Shown here piece by piece: positions 26,737 to 36,370 of a stretch of DNA of 64,000 bases (the stretch's first letter is position 1; every line of letters begins with the position of its first letter). The stretch is from NCBI GenBank assembly GCA_027532555.1, contig JAPZTJ010000008.1, forward strand, positions 62,001 to 126,000. Reading direction: 5' to 3'. Both the position numbers and the translations under genes were made by a program. The notes under the pieces were generated by a model that saw only the letters and a program-made list of their open reading frames with translations, did not search any database and was not told the DNA's origin. The stretch comes from Aquidulcibacter sp. (GTDB lineage: Bacteria > Pseudomonadota > Alphaproteobacteria > Caulobacterales > Aquidulcibacteraceae).

Positions 26737-28800
26737 CTACTCCGCCTTCTTGGAATGGCTATCGTACCAGCCAATGGTACTCAAGATTGCCGCCAGCCAC
26801 TGGCTGGGACGACCAAAGCCGTGGCCTGCATCCGGCAGGCGCACCAAGGCGCTTTCGACGCCTTGTAATTGGAGAGCTTGGAAATATTGCTCGCTCTCAC
26901 TCATAGGCGTGCGGTAATCGCTTTCGCCCGTGATGATGATCGTTGGGGTACGAACTTTACCGACCAAGGATAAGGGCGAACGGGCCCAGTATTTCTCAGG
27001 CTCTTCCCAAGGCCTCTTTTCAAACCAATAGCTGGTAACAACCGCGCCAATATCGCTGGTCAAGGCTTCTGAAGTCCAGTTAATCACGGGCCGCTTGACC
27101 GAGGCGGCAGCAAACCGGTCGGTCTTACCAATTGCCCAAGACGACAGCACGCCACCGCCAGAGCCGCCGCCAATATAGAGGCGGTTGGTATCAATAAAGC
27201 CGCGTGCGATGACGGCATCAACACTGCTCATCAAATCGTCATGGTCCTGACAAGGGTAACAAAGGTTGATCAAGTTTGCGAACTCTTCGCCATACCCGAT
27301 GGAGCCACGTGGGTTGGTGAAGAGGGTCACATAGCCAGCCGCTGCATAGAGGTGATGGGTGATCGAAAACATAGGACCGTAATCGGTATGAGGCCCGCCA
27401 TGAATATCCATCGCGAGAGGGTATTTCTTGCTGGGGTCGAAATTGGGTGGATATAGGATCCAGCCATGAACTTTTCGCCCATCTGCCGAGGATGGAGTCC
27501 AAATTTCCTCTAGCTTGCCAATGGATTTACTTGCCCGCCAAGCCGCATTCATATCCCACAAGATGGTCTCTTTGCCTTGCGACCACAGCGCCAAATTCGC
27601 AGGGCGGTCGGCCTCGACACTGGGATACACAGTCTTGGTACCATCGGTGGAATAGCTGCCACCTGAAGATGGTAAGAGAAGTCTTGTATTGCCGACTTCA
27701 GGCGTGGTGACGCTGACTGCACCGTCCAAGGGTGCAAAGCCGACGCGACTGATGCCGACATCTTGATAGAGGAAATTCACGCCGCGCCCATCCTTGCGCC
27801 AGCTTATCTGGCTAGCCGGGCGGTCGAGCTTTAGGGTCAGGTTCCGTGCTTGGGTAACAGGACCCGTCGCAGGAAGGGTGGCAACAAACACATCCGTGCG
27901 CTGAAACGAAGTCTGCCGGTTACGCCACCCGACATAGGCTAGGGTTTTTCCGTCTGGGCTAACCACTGGGCTGTTTTCAAAGCCGTCATCAGTTGTGAGT
28001 TGGCGCGGTGTACCGCCGCCAGCTGCGGGCCAAGCATAGAGGTCAGATTGCACAGGCTTTAGGTGCGCATCTGGCGCGGGATTACCACTGACAAGCACGA
28101 ATTGCCCATCGGGCGTCCAAGCGGGCTGGCCATCCTCGCGGCCCCAATCACCACTGCCACTAGTCACTTGCGTGACAGCCCCTGTCGCCACGTCGAGGGC
28201 AAAGACCTGATAGTCGCCTGGCGTCAGCCAGCCCTCTGGATCGGCGCGGTACGGAAACGTGCGCAACACACGCGCAGGTGCCGCCCAAGTCGCGCCTTCT
28301 GGCTTTTCCGGCAGATTATAAATGGCCTCAGGCTTTTCTTCGACCAGGTTTACAAAGGCGATTTTCTTACCGTCGGGCGACCAAGACAAAGCGCTGGGTG
28401 AAAATTTCAAAGTGGTGCGCGGCTTGGCGATGCCATCCTTCAAATCGAGCACAAAGATTTGCGACTTAGTGCCGTCCTTGCCAACAAAGGCAATAGAATT
28501 GCCATCGGGCGACCAGCGAGGCGTTGAAGGCGCGCGATCCGCCCCCACCAAAAGACGCCGCACATCTACCCCACCGCTACCGGGCACAGGAACGAGCCAT
28601 AGGTCGGTTTGAACACGGTCGATCTGAATATCGCGGGTCTGACGTAACACGGCGACCTGTTTGCCATCGGGTGACAATTGCGGATCTATGGGCTGTTCAA
28701 GCCGGTAAAGGTCGAGTGCTTCAACCGGCTTTGGCGTGTCCGCCCACACCGGCCCTGCCAACACGAGCGCTAGCCCAATCAATCCCGAATAAACCCGCAT
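26737..28800 (-). CDS. Secreted S9 family peptidase (acylaminoacyl/dipeptidyl peptidase type)
   Basis: A serine peptidase of the prolyl oligopeptidase clan, exported by a signal peptide (MRVYSGLIGLALVLAGPVWA). Residues from about 40 to 400 hold repeated SPDGK-type strands of a beta-propeller. The C-terminal hydrolase domain carries the nucleophile in GGGSGGGV, Asp in GESDYRTPMSE and His in DAGHGFGRPS. Length is 687 residues from the ATG at 28800, preceded by GGGGGAT. A longer frame starting at 28815 adds five residues before the signal peptide and is unlikely. It probably degrades peptides in the periplasm. Confidence 0.9.
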   Translation of the reverse strand: MRVYSGLIGLALVLAGPVWADTPKPVEALDLYRLEQPIDPQLSPDGKQVAVLRQTRDIQIDRVQTDLWLVPVPGSGGVDVRRLLVGADRAPSTPRWSPDGNSIAFVGKDGTKSQIFVLDLKDGIAKPRTTLKFSPSALSWSPDGKKIAFVNLVEEKPEAIYNLPEKPEGATWAAPARVLRTFPYRADPEGWLTPGDYQVFALDVATGAVTQVTSGSGDWGREDGQPAWTPDGQFVLVSGNPAPDAHLKPVQSDLYAWPAAGGGTPRQLTTDDGFENSPVVSPDGKTLAYVGWRNRQTSFQRTDVFVATLPATGPVTQARNLTLKLDRPASQISWRKDGRGVNFLYQDVGISRVGFAPLDGAVSVTTPEVGNTRLLLPSSGGSYSTDGTKTVYPSVEADRPANLALWSQGKETILWDMNAAWRASKSIGKLEEIWTPSSADGRKVHGWILYPPNFDPSKKYPLAMDIHGGPHTDYGPMFSITHHLYAAAGYVTLFTNPRGSIGYGEEFANLINLCYPCQDHDDLMSSVDAVIARGFIDTNRLYIGGGSGGGVLSSWAIGKTDRFAAASVKRPVINWTSEALTSDIGAVVTSYWFEKRPWEEPEKYWARSPLSLVGKVRTPTIIITGESDYRTPMSESEQYFQALQLQGVESALVRLPDAGHGFGRPSQWLAAILSTIGWYDSHSKKAE

Positions 28801-28881
28801 GACATCCCCCGCCAAAAACCAGTTGCGTGCAGATGTAACAAGAGATGCAGGGAAGTCGAGCAGGCTGACGCTGCAAACGAA

Positions 28882-28909
28882 AAAAGCCCTGCCAGTTGGC
28901 AGGGCTTTT
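28882..28909. terminator. Terminator downstream of rpmF
   Basis: A perfect 12-bp stem (AAAAGCCCTGCC / GGCAGGGCTTTT) with loop AGTT. The flanking A and T runs let it work on either strand, but it sits 23 bp after the rpmF stop on the minus strand. Confidence 0.88.
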
Positions 28910-28932
28910 CCACAAGAAAAGTCGAAGGATAC

Positions 28933-29115
28933 TTAGTCTTCCTTTGGTGTCAGCACCTGACGGCCACGATACATGCCGGTCTTCAGGTCGATATGGTGTG
29001 GACGACGCAGTTCGCCCGAATCCTTGTCTTCGACATAGGAGTTCACGCCCAACGCATCGTGCGAACGACGCATACCGCGACGAGAAGGAGTAGTTTTGCG
29101 CTTAGGCACTGCCAT
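28933..29115 (-). CDS. rpmF: 50S ribosomal protein L32
   Basis: A 60-residue basic ribosomal protein. The N-terminus [21 protein letters not shown] is the L32 signature. The C-terminal half, with [18 protein letters not shown], matches alphaproteobacterial L32, which lacks the zinc cysteines of some other groups. It is a single-gene unit with its own terminator. Confidence 0.97.
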   Translation of the reverse strand: MAVPKRKTTPSRRGMRRSHDALGVNSYVEDKDSGELRRPHHIDLKTGMYRGRQVLTPKED

Positions 29116-29244
29116 GGTGCAGGTTCCATTTCAAAAGATAAGGCGGCCCCGGTAAGAGCCGCCAGTAAAACTGAAGCGCGTATCTACGCGCGCTCTTCCC
29201 CAAATGCAAGACACTAGGTCAGTGGGAAAAGAACTTAATCTAGG

Positions 29245-30045
29245 TCACTGCGCTTGGGGTAAGGACGGCACTTCCCACGTGGTTGATTCCTCTGGCGGCC
29301 GAACACGGGGATGGAGAAACCAGATCGTGCTAAGTGCGCCACAGGTTACAGTAATTATGATACTGGAACAGGCGTCAATGATGGTTTCTAAGTGAGGCAA
29401 GATGGTCTGGAACAGCGTATAACTTTCGCCGATCATTTCCATCCCGGATTGTAAGAGGGAGACAGGGTATAAGGCGACGAACAGTAAGGCAATGGATAAC
29501 CAAAGACGCCATTCTCGACGCGCCACACCCTTATACGAACGAGATAGATTCACCTTGCTATCGACTAAAATCTGAACTGCGAAGCAGAAAGTGTAGTTCA
29601 CATAAGCGATCAAAGCTGCGAAAGTAGTCAGCCAGATTATGGCTTTCAGGGCTGGATGCTCTACCGAATCATTGCCCATATTCAGGATTAAAAAACCCAG
29701 ATAGGCTGGAAGGTTAATCGCGATAATCCCAAAAGCCGCAAGCGCACGCGTCCGCCAACTTGTCTCCACGCCCGCTGACTTGAGAAAAACTATTGTTATC
29801 GCAACGAAGAAAGAAGCACCGACAAGGGTCTCGAGGATGTCCTTCAGATCGAACTCCCCGATACGCGGCAAAGAAACGGGCAATTGGATCGCCATCACGC
29901 CTTCAAGCGGTGCCACCACTAGATAGAAAACGACCGTTATCAGCGCCAGTGGCACCAAAACCGACCGATGGCTCACGATCAGTCGCACCGCAGCCCGAAG
30001 GCCCCATTCCCAATCATTCAAAGGTTCAATCTTAAAGCTCGACAT
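29245..30045 (-). CDS. Polytopic membrane protein of unknown function
   Basis: The 266-residue chain has about six hydrophobic stretches (for example around SVLVPLALITVVFYLVV, FFVAITIVFL, AAFGIIAINLPAYLGFLIL and LSIALLFVALYPVSLL), so it is an inner-membrane protein. The N-terminal MSSFKIEPLNDWEWGLRAA and a cytosolic ARREWRLWLS loop recall DUF-type membrane proteins of alphaproteobacteria, but I do not recognise the family. The ATG at 30045 follows GAGG at good spacing. It lies between rpmF and pyrG, on the same strand as both but separated by more than 125 bp on each side. Confidence 0.7.
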   Translation of the reverse strand: MSSFKIEPLNDWEWGLRAAVRLIVSHRSVLVPLALITVVFYLVVAPLEGVMAIQLPVSLPRIGEFDLKDILETLVGASFFVAITIVFLKSAGVETSWRTRALAAFGIIAINLPAYLGFLILNMGNDSVEHPALKAIIWLTTFAALIAYVNYTFCFAVQILVDSKVNLSRSYKGVARREWRLWLSIALLFVALYPVSLLQSGMEMIGESYTLFQTILPHLETIIDACSSIIITVTCGALSTIWFLHPRVRPPEESTTWEVPSLPQAQ

Positions 30046-30193
30046 CACAAACCTCACATCAATCGCGCAATCATAAGTCTATATTGGGCGATGTAAAGCG
30101 AAATCGGACTTGCCGGAAACGCCTAGGGCGTAAAATCCTGATGGACCAACACTTCTGTGTGAGCGCGAGAATGCCAAATGGCAGACGGCAGAC

Positions 30194-31831
30194 CTAAACC
30201 AACCGGTTCTGAACCAAAGCGGCACGCACAAAGTCCGCAAACAAAGGATGGGGTTCAAAAGGACGGGACTTGAGTTCGGGGTGATATTGCACGCCAACAA
30301 ACCACGGATGGTCGGCTCGCTCAACAATCTCCGGCAACACGCCATCGGGTGAAACCCCGGAGAAAATAAGCCCCTGAGCTTCAAGTGTGGCTCTGTAGTC
30401 CATATTGACTTCATAGCGGTGCCGGTGACGCTCTTGAATGCTCAAAGCTCCGCCATAAGCACGAGAGACGACGGAGTCAGGCTTCAATACGGCCGGATAA
30501 GCACCCAGACGCATGGTGCCGCCAAGATCGGTCTCTTCACCGCGCAATTGGCGCTCATTGCCTTTTACCCATTCGGTCATCAATCCGACCACAGGCTCAG
30601 CTGTTGGACCAAACTCGGTCGAAGAGGCTTCAGAAATGCCGGCCAGATTACGAGCGGCCTCTACGCAAGCCATTTGCATCCCGAAGCAAATACCAAAGAA
30701 TGGGATATGGCGTTCGCGGGCAAACTGGACCGCCTTGATCTTGCCTTCAGCGCCGGAATCGCCAAAGGCACCCGGGACCAGAATCGCATCCACGCCTTCA
30801 AGCTCTGCTGTCAGCAACTCTTGGTCGGCGTCAAAAGCGCGCGCATCGACCCAATTGATATTGACCTTTACATCATTGGCGAGACCGCCGTGATGCAGGG
30901 CCTCGATCAAAGACTTATAGGCGTCTTTCATGGCGGTATATTTGCCAACCACAGCGATGGTCACATCGCCATCTGGCGCACGCAGGCGTTTAGAAATCGC
31001 TTCCCACTTCGACAAATCAGGCTCGGGCGCGTCCATAATCCCGAAACGTCGCAAAACCTCGCGGTCTAAGCCCTCGGCATGATAATCCATCGGCACTTCG
31101 TAAATGTGCGCGGAATCAAGAGCCTGAATCACGGCACTGGCGCGCACATTGGTGAAGAGTGCAATTTTACGCTTCTCATCTTCTGGAATCGGGCGGTCGC
31201 AGCGACAAATCAAGATGTCAGGCTGAATACCAATGGAGCGCAATTCCTTCACGCTATGCTGGGTTGGCTTGGTTTTCATTTCGCCAGCCGTGTGAATGTA
31301 GGGCAGAAGTGTGAGGTGAATATACACCGCCTGCTGAGGATCTAATTGCTGACCAAGTTGACGGATCGCTTCAAAAAACGGCAGGCCCTCAATGTCGCCA
31401 ACCGTGCCACCAATTTCACACAACACAAAGTCCGCATCGCCTGCGTCAGATAAGACAAAGTCTTTGATGGCATTGGTAACGTGGGGAATGACTTGGATCG
31501 TCGCCCCCAAAAACTCACCCTTACGCTCTTTGGCGATGATTTCTTGATAGATGCGCCCCGTGGTTATGTTATCCGCTTTGGCCGCTGAAACGCCTGTAAA
31601 GCGCTCATAATGGCCCAAATCCAAGTCTGTCTCTGCGCCATCATCGGTCACAAAGACTTCGCCATGCTGATACGGGCTCATCGTGCCAGGATCGACATTA
31701 AGATAAGGATCGAGTTTGCGCAGCCTCACTTTATAGCCACGAGCTTGCAGCAGCGCGCCTAACGCGGCTGATGCAATGCCTTTTCCGAGCGAGGAAACCA
31801 CGCCCCCAGTGATGAACACATATCGGGTCAT
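30194..31831 (-). CDS. pyrG: CTP synthase
   Basis: Converts UTP to CTP using ATP and glutamine. The 545-residue protein begins with the synthetase domain motif [14 protein letters not shown], followed by [20 protein letters not shown]. The C-terminal glutaminase domain has the nucleophile in [11 protein letters not shown] and the His/Glu pair near [10 protein letters not shown]. All key motifs are intact. It is the last gene of the tpiA-secG-pyrG run. Confidence 0.97.
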   Translation of the reverse strand: MTRYVFITGGVVSSLGKGIASAALGALLQARGYKVRLRKLDPYLNVDPGTMSPYQHGEVFVTDDGAETDLDLGHYERFTGVSAAKADNITTGRIYQEIIAKERKGEFLGATIQVIPHVTNAIKDFVLSDAGDADFVLCEIGGTVGDIEGLPFFEAIRQLGQQLDPQQAVYIHLTLLPYIHTAGEMKTKPTQHSVKELRSIGIQPDILICRCDRPIPEDEKRKIALFTNVRASAVIQALDSAHIYEVPMDYHAEGLDREVLRRFGIMDAPEPDLSKWEAISKRLRAPDGDVTIAVVGKYTAMKDAYKSLIEALHHGGLANDVKVNINWVDARAFDADQELLTAELEGVDAILVPGAFGDSGAEGKIKAVQFARERHIPFFGICFGMQMACVEAARNLAGISEASSTEFGPTAEPVVGLMTEWVKGNERQLRGEETDLGGTMRLGAYPAVLKPDSVVSRAYGGALSIQERHRHRYEVNMDYRATLEAQGLIFSGVSPDGVLPEIVERADHPWFVGVQYHPELKSRPFEPHPLFADFVRAALVQNRLV

Positions 31832-31903
31832 GGGAGGTCGTTCTAAGCCGCAACGCCTGTAAAAGGGAAGAGGCGCAACTGGAAAGAAATGGGAGTTAGC
31901 CGC

Positions 31904-32362
31904 TTATTTTTTTTCTGACGGTGCAGGCTCAGTGGCGGGTGCCGCCGGTGTAGCCGGAAATAAGGGGGCTGGCTGGGGGGCGGATGGTGCCGAAGCAGGA
32001 ATGCCGCCAGCCGGTGCTGCAGGAACAGGCGCGATGGCATTTGTCGGGGCCGCAGGCACAGACAGGTCAATGCCCTTTGTCGGAATACCGTCCTTGGTGC
32101 GGCCATCTTGCATCAAAGAATCAGCTGGCTTGGTCGCGGATTTGTTCATGATGGTCAAAGTGACGCTGGTCACCAAAAACGCTGCACCCAACAAAGTTGT
32201 CGTGCGCGTCATGAAGTTCGCGGCTGAACGCCCTGACATCATAGAAGAAGGACCACCACCCATTCCCAAGGCCCCGCCGCCTTCCGAACGCTGCAGCAAA
32301 ATGGCACCAATGAGCCCCAGACAGATCAGCAGGTGAAGAATGAGAACAGCTTGGATAAACAT
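31904..32362 (-). CDS. secG: Protein-export membrane protein SecG
   Basis: An accessory subunit of the SecYEG translocon. Two membrane segments (residues about 5-23 and 55-75) flank the conserved loop ILLQRSEGGGALGMGGG. The tail after residue 80 is long and rich in alanine and proline (152 residues in total against about 110 in E. coli), a common alphaproteobacterial feature. It lies 72 bp upstream of pyrG. Confidence 0.93.
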   Translation of the reverse strand: MFIQAVLILHLLICLGLIGAILLQRSEGGGALGMGGGPSSMMSGRSAANFMTRTTTLLGAAFLVTSVTLTIMNKSATKPADSLMQDGRTKDGIPTKGIDLSVPAAPTNAIAPVPAAPAGGIPASAPSAPQPAPLFPATPAAPATEPAPSEKK

Positions 32363-32441
32363 GGAACGGGCCTAAAGGTGAATGGATGGAGCGCAAAACC
32401 CTGCGCTTAGGGCTGCTATGTCGCTCTTTCGAGGCCGAACT

Positions 32442-33461
32442 TCAAGAGACCAACGACAGCGCTAAGGAACGGCGGCGTTTCGCACGCTCTTTCGCCTTGG
32501 ACAAACGACCCCGGACCTTGTCTAAAGTCGTCTCCAATTCCGCCTTAAATGCGTCTCCACCCTCGACCGCGTAAGCGACATAGAGGGCCAACGCGAGTTG
32601 TCTCGTTAGATTGGCATTCTCAACACGCTCTGGCCCCGGTGCACTGGTGCGCGCCGCGACATTTTCGAGCACCATGGCAATTTCTTGCACTTCATCAATA
32701 TCCAAGCGCTTTGCAGCGCGGACAAGTTCGGCGGAGCTTTCCAGAAGATCGACGACAAAGCCTGCATTCGGATCCCCTCGCCCTTGGGCTTGGATGATGA
32801 CTTCCGCGGCCATAGCGATACGACGAGCGAGCTTTGCCAACCGATCTTGGTCGACCTTTCTACGAGCGGCGGCCAGAATTTCCGATTGTGCTACGGGATC
32901 AAAATTGCTTATCGTTACCCGGTCGCGCAGTGTGTTAGGCGGGTCGAAAGTCTCAGGTGCCATTTGATTCTTGGACGAACGACCGCGATCTGGGCCAACA
33001 TAGTCAGACGTCACAACAAATTGCTTGCGAGAAAGAATAATGGCGCGCACCCGTTCGAGAGCCTGAATTTGAGAGAACGGCCGCAACACCACATCATCAC
33101 AGCCCACATTCATCAAATCGGCAACCAAATCGGTTGATCCAGCCCAAAGCGTCGCAATAACGGGAATGAACGGATTGACGCCCAACTCCCCAAGTCGCTG
33201 AGCGCGCAAAAGCTCAACCACATCACTGTGATATTCAGTCGCCTCAATCACGAGCAGAGAGATGTCGACGTCACGCAAACGACGCGTCAACTCGCGTAAG
33301 GAGGTCATCCCCTCGATACGGCGGAACCCGATCCCATGCAAAACGGATCGCGTCATCAGCATGTTGCCGCGCACAGGATCATAAATCAGCACGGTCGCCG
33401 CTGCGAGTCTTTGCTTATCCAAAGGAATTTCACCCCTTAATCCAGATACATCCTTTGGCAC
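32442..33461 (-). CDS. Receiver-like protein with degenerate phosphorylation site
   Basis: Residues about 20-145 resemble a response-regulator receiver fold: ATVLIYDP for the first strand, then VIEATEYHSD, PVIATLWAG and GCDDVVLRPF. The key residues are changed. The acidic pair reads YD, the phosphoacceptor Asp appears replaced by Glu in LLVIEATE, and the conserved Lys reads Arg in LRPF. A VGPDRG box follows, and the last 170 residues are helical and end in a basic run. It probably works without phosphorylation, as a protein-interaction or regulatory module. The GTG at 33461 is the likely start. It lies between tpiA and secG. Confidence 0.72.
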   Translation of the reverse strand: MPKDVSGLRGEIPLDKQRLAAATVLIYDPVRGNMLMTRSVLHGIGFRRIEGMTSLRELTRRLRDVDISLLVIEATEYHSDVVELLRAQRLGELGVNPFIPVIATLWAGSTDLVADLMNVGCDDVVLRPFSQIQALERVRAIILSRKQFVVTSDYVGPDRGRSSKNQMAPETFDPPNTLRDRVTISNFDPVAQSEILAAARRKVDQDRLAKLARRIAMAAEVIIQAQGRGDPNAGFVVDLLESSAELVRAAKRLDIDEVQEIAMVLENVAARTSAPGPERVENANLTRQLALALYVAYAVEGGDAFKAELETTLDKVRGRLSKAKERAKRRRSLALSLVS

Positions 33462-33493
33462 AGGGTTGTTGCTAAGACGTTACGAAGAACCCT

Positions 33494-34243
33494 TCATTCT
33501 TGAATTGCGTGCAGAATTTTCAGAAAACCATCTGCTGTAAGGCTCGCGCCACCAACTAAAGCACCGTCGACATGGGCCAAGTGCAATAGATCGCGCGCGT
33601 TCTGACCATTAACAGATCCACCGTACAGAAGTTGGATGCTCGCGCCCTTTGCGCCAAAGCGGTCGACCAAACTTCTGTGAATGGCTTCATGCATCGCCAA
33701 AACGTCACCAGCGCTCGGGACCAAACCCGTTCCAATTGCCCAAACCGGCTCATAGGCAATGACCAGGGCGCCATCCGAGAACGTCTCGGGTATCGAACCT
33801 TGAACTTGCGCCAGAACGATGGATTCAGCTTGGCCAGCCTTCCGTTCGGCACCGGTTTCGCCCACGCAAATAATGGGGACGAGTCCAGCTTCTAGGGCTG
33901 CTTGGGCCTTACTTTGCACCAACGCGCTGCTCTCTCCATGATCAGCACGGCGCTCAGAATGGCCAACAATCACAAAATGACCACCTGCATCCTTGACCAT
34001 AGCGGCGGAGATATCGCCGGTATGGGCGCCAAAGGCTTTTGGATGGCAATCCTGAGCACCGGTCAAAAGCCCTGTGCCTGCTGTGGTTTCACTTAGACGC
34101 GCTAACAGCGTGGCTGGCGGGCAAATAGCCAATTGAATTGCCTGGCTCTGGGCGGACTTAGCAGCAGCCGCAATGAGGCTTGCCTCCCCCAAAGCCGTAC
34201 TCACCCCGTTCATTTTCCAGTTTCCAACCAATAGTTTCGCCAC
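33494..34243 (-). CDS. tpiA: Triosephosphate isomerase
   Basis: Interconverts dihydroxyacetone phosphate and glyceraldehyde 3-phosphate. It shows the N-terminal LLVGNWKMNG with the catalytic lysine, VIVGHSERR with the catalytic histidine, VIAYEPVWAIGTG with the catalytic glutamate, and the phosphate-binding LLYGGSVNG. I chose the GTG at 34243 because GGAG lies six bases before it, giving 249 residues. ATG codons at 34255 and 34291 extend the chain without conserved sequence. It heads the tpiA, receiver-like, secG, pyrG series and is divergent from ppiD. Confidence 0.95.
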   Translation of the reverse strand: MAKLLVGNWKMNGVSTALGEASLIAAAAKSAQSQAIQLAICPPATLLARLSETTAGTGLLTGAQDCHPKAFGAHTGDISAAMVKDAGGHFVIVGHSERRADHGESSALVQSKAQAALEAGLVPIICVGETGAERKAGQAESIVLAQVQGSIPETFSDGALVIAYEPVWAIGTGLVPSAGDVLAMHEAIHRSLVDRFGAKGASIQLLYGGSVNGQNARDLLHLAHVDGALVGGASLTADGFLKILHAIQE

Positions 34244-34435
34244 ATTTATCTCCATTATAGGCCAAGATTGACACCATAGCCGGGCCGTCAATTCTGGTCT
34301 GGCATAGGCAGGTGATTCAAACTTTGCAAATCACCAGAAAGAGACCTGCAGTCCAAGGCCCGCGCTGTGCAGGCCTTGCCTTGCCCCCTCTTCCAACGAT
34401 CCTTATGCTAAGGAAAGTTTTCATCAGGATCTTCC

Positions 34436-36364
34436 ATGCTTACCGCGTTTCGAAAATTTGCCCGTTCATGGGTCTCCGGCATCATCATTGGCCTTTTGGT
34501 AATCTCGTTTGGGATCTGGGGGGTCAACGATATCTTTACCGGGGGCAGTCCGGATGCGGTTGCCAAGGTGGCTGGCAAGTCGATCACGCAGGACGAGTAC
34601 CGCAAAGAGTTTGATCGCCTACTGAAGCGCGCAAAGGCTGATGCGAAACGCGATATCTCAACGGAAGAGGCACGCGCCCAAGGTCTTGATAGCGCAGTAT
34701 TAGAACAAATGGTTGCGAGCCGCGCCTTTGCCGCGATGACCGACGGCCTTGGCATTAAGGCGGCGAACTCCGTTGTTCAGGCTGAGATCGCGAAAATCCC
34801 TGCCTTCCAAGACCAAATCACTCGCCGCTTCAGCCAAGATGCTTACCAGATGGCCTTGCGCGAGAATGGCTTTACCCCCGTTGAGTTCGAAAGCAGCGTG
34901 CGTTCTGACCTGACCCGTCAAGGTCTGACTTTGGCCGTTAGCTCTGGCTTCCGTGCCCCACGCGTTTTTGCCAGCCAAACATTGGCCTATGGCACAGAAC
35001 GCCGGATGGTAACCATTATTCCAGTTCCTGCCGGATTTGTCGGTGGTCCACGCCAACCAAATGACGCACAACTGAAGGCGCTCTATGATGAGAGCAAAGC
35101 TCAATTGATGCAGCCTGAAACACGTAACCTCACCATGGTTGTTGCCAGCCTTGCCGACTTCGAAACAAAAGTGAAGGTCGATGAAGCGCAAGCTCAAGAG
35201 ATTTTTGCCCGCAATAAAGAACGCCTTTCAACACCAGCCAAGCGCGGGTTGGTTCAATTGGTTACATCTGATCGCGCGAAAGCCGATCAAGCTGCAGCGC
35301 GCCTTCGTGCCGGTGAAGACCCTGCAGCGATTGCAAAGGCGCTAGGTCTTTCGGTGCCAGTCGTGTTGTCAAATGTGACCATCGGCGGCATTCCCGACCA
35401 GAATGTAGCCAAAGCCGCGTTTGAGATGAAGCAGGGCGACGTGCAAGTTGTCGCTGCCAAGCTGCAACCCTTCGCAGCGATCAAGGTAACCGAAGCTGTG
35501 GCGGCCAAAGAAGCCAAGTTTGAAGATTCTGCGGCCGAAATCCGCACCCAATTGCGCCAAACCGCAGCTGGCGAACTTCTGACCGATGCAACTGAGGCTT
35601 ATGATAAGGCGATCACCGAAGGGGCAACGCTCGAAGCCGCAGCCGCTAAAGCAGGCTTCCAACTTGTCCAAATCAAAGACGTGATGGCGGATGGTAATCT
35701 GGCCGCAACAGGACAGCCTGCCCCTGAATTCGCGGAAGCGCCGACGGTCCTGAAAGAAGCGTTTGTGGGCGGCAAAGGCGACACGTCGGACTTGGCCCCT
35801 GTTCCAGGTGACCGTTATGTCGCAGTCCGTATTGATACGATTAATGTTGCTGCACCGCCGCCATTCGCCGCAATCCGCAACGAATTGACGGCTGAATGGA
35901 TTCGCCGCGATATTCGTGCCCGAGCGGAAGCAAAAGCTAAGGAAATTTTGGCGGATGCCAAGAAGACCAGCATCGAGGCCGCGGCTGCGAAATACAAATT
36001 GCCAGTCGCCAAGCAGACCCAGCCGCTCCTACGTGGCCAAGGTGGCCAAGAATTGAGCCAAGCTGTATTTGCCGCAAAAAAAGGTGAGCTGGTCTTGGCA
36101 CCAACTGCCAACGGGGTTGAATACACCGTTGTGCGGATCGACGACATCTTGAAGGACGATGAAGGCACGGTTCCAGATCGTTTGGTTCAGGCCGAGACTG
36201 CGGTTCGTGCCTCAGTCCAGCGCGACCTGATTGCGTCTTTAGAGCGGGTCGCCAGAGACCGCGCAAAGGCCCAGCTCTTCACCAAAATGATGGGCCGCGC
36301 CTTGGGTGATACCGAAGAAACTGCCGCCGCCAGCAAAGCCGCAGTGCCGGCAAAACAGCCGTAG
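34436..36364 (+). CDS. ppiD: PpiD-like membrane-anchored peptidyl-prolyl isomerase/chaperone
   Basis: A periplasmic folding factor tied to the Sec exit site. The N-terminus MLTAFRKFARSWVSGIIIGLLVISFGIWGV is a single membrane anchor of PpiD type. A SurA-like N-domain (VAGKSITQDEYRKEF) follows, then one or two parvulin-like regions near residues 265-365 and 450-480, which are weakly conserved. Length (642 residues) is normal. Isomerase activity cannot be judged from sequence. It is followed after 6 bp by trpE, a common alphaproteobacterial order. Confidence 0.87.
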   Translation: MLTAFRKFARSWVSGIIIGLLVISFGIWGVNDIFTGGSPDAVAKVAGKSITQDEYRKEFDRLLKRAKADAKRDISTEEARAQGLDSAVLEQMVASRAFAAMTDGLGIKAANSVVQAEIAKIPAFQDQITRRFSQDAYQMALRENGFTPVEFESSVRSDLTRQGLTLAVSSGFRAPRVFASQTLAYGTERRMVTIIPVPAGFVGGPRQPNDAQLKALYDESKAQLMQPETRNLTMVVASLADFETKVKVDEAQAQEIFARNKERLSTPAKRGLVQLVTSDRAKADQAAARLRAGEDPAAIAKALGLSVPVVLSNVTIGGIPDQNVAKAAFEMKQGDVQVVAAKLQPFAAIKVTEAVAAKEAKFEDSAAEIRTQLRQTAAGELLTDATEAYDKAITEGATLEAAAAKAGFQLVQIKDVMADGNLAATGQPAPEFAEAPTVLKEAFVGGKGDTSDLAPVPGDRYVAVRIDTINVAAPPPFAAIRNELTAEWIRRDIRARAEAKAKEILADAKKTSIEAAAAKYKLPVAKQTQPLLRGQGGQELSQAVFAAKKGELVLAPTANGVEYTVVRIDDILKDDEGTVPDRLVQAETAVRASVQRDLIASLERVARDRAKAQLFTKMMGRALGDTEETAAASKAAVPAKQP

Positions 36365-36370
36365 GCGAAC

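Noticed and set aside
36365-36370. Tryptophan attenuator before trpE
   Set aside because: Only 6 bp separate ppiD from trpE; there is no room for a leader peptide and no tandem Trp codons.
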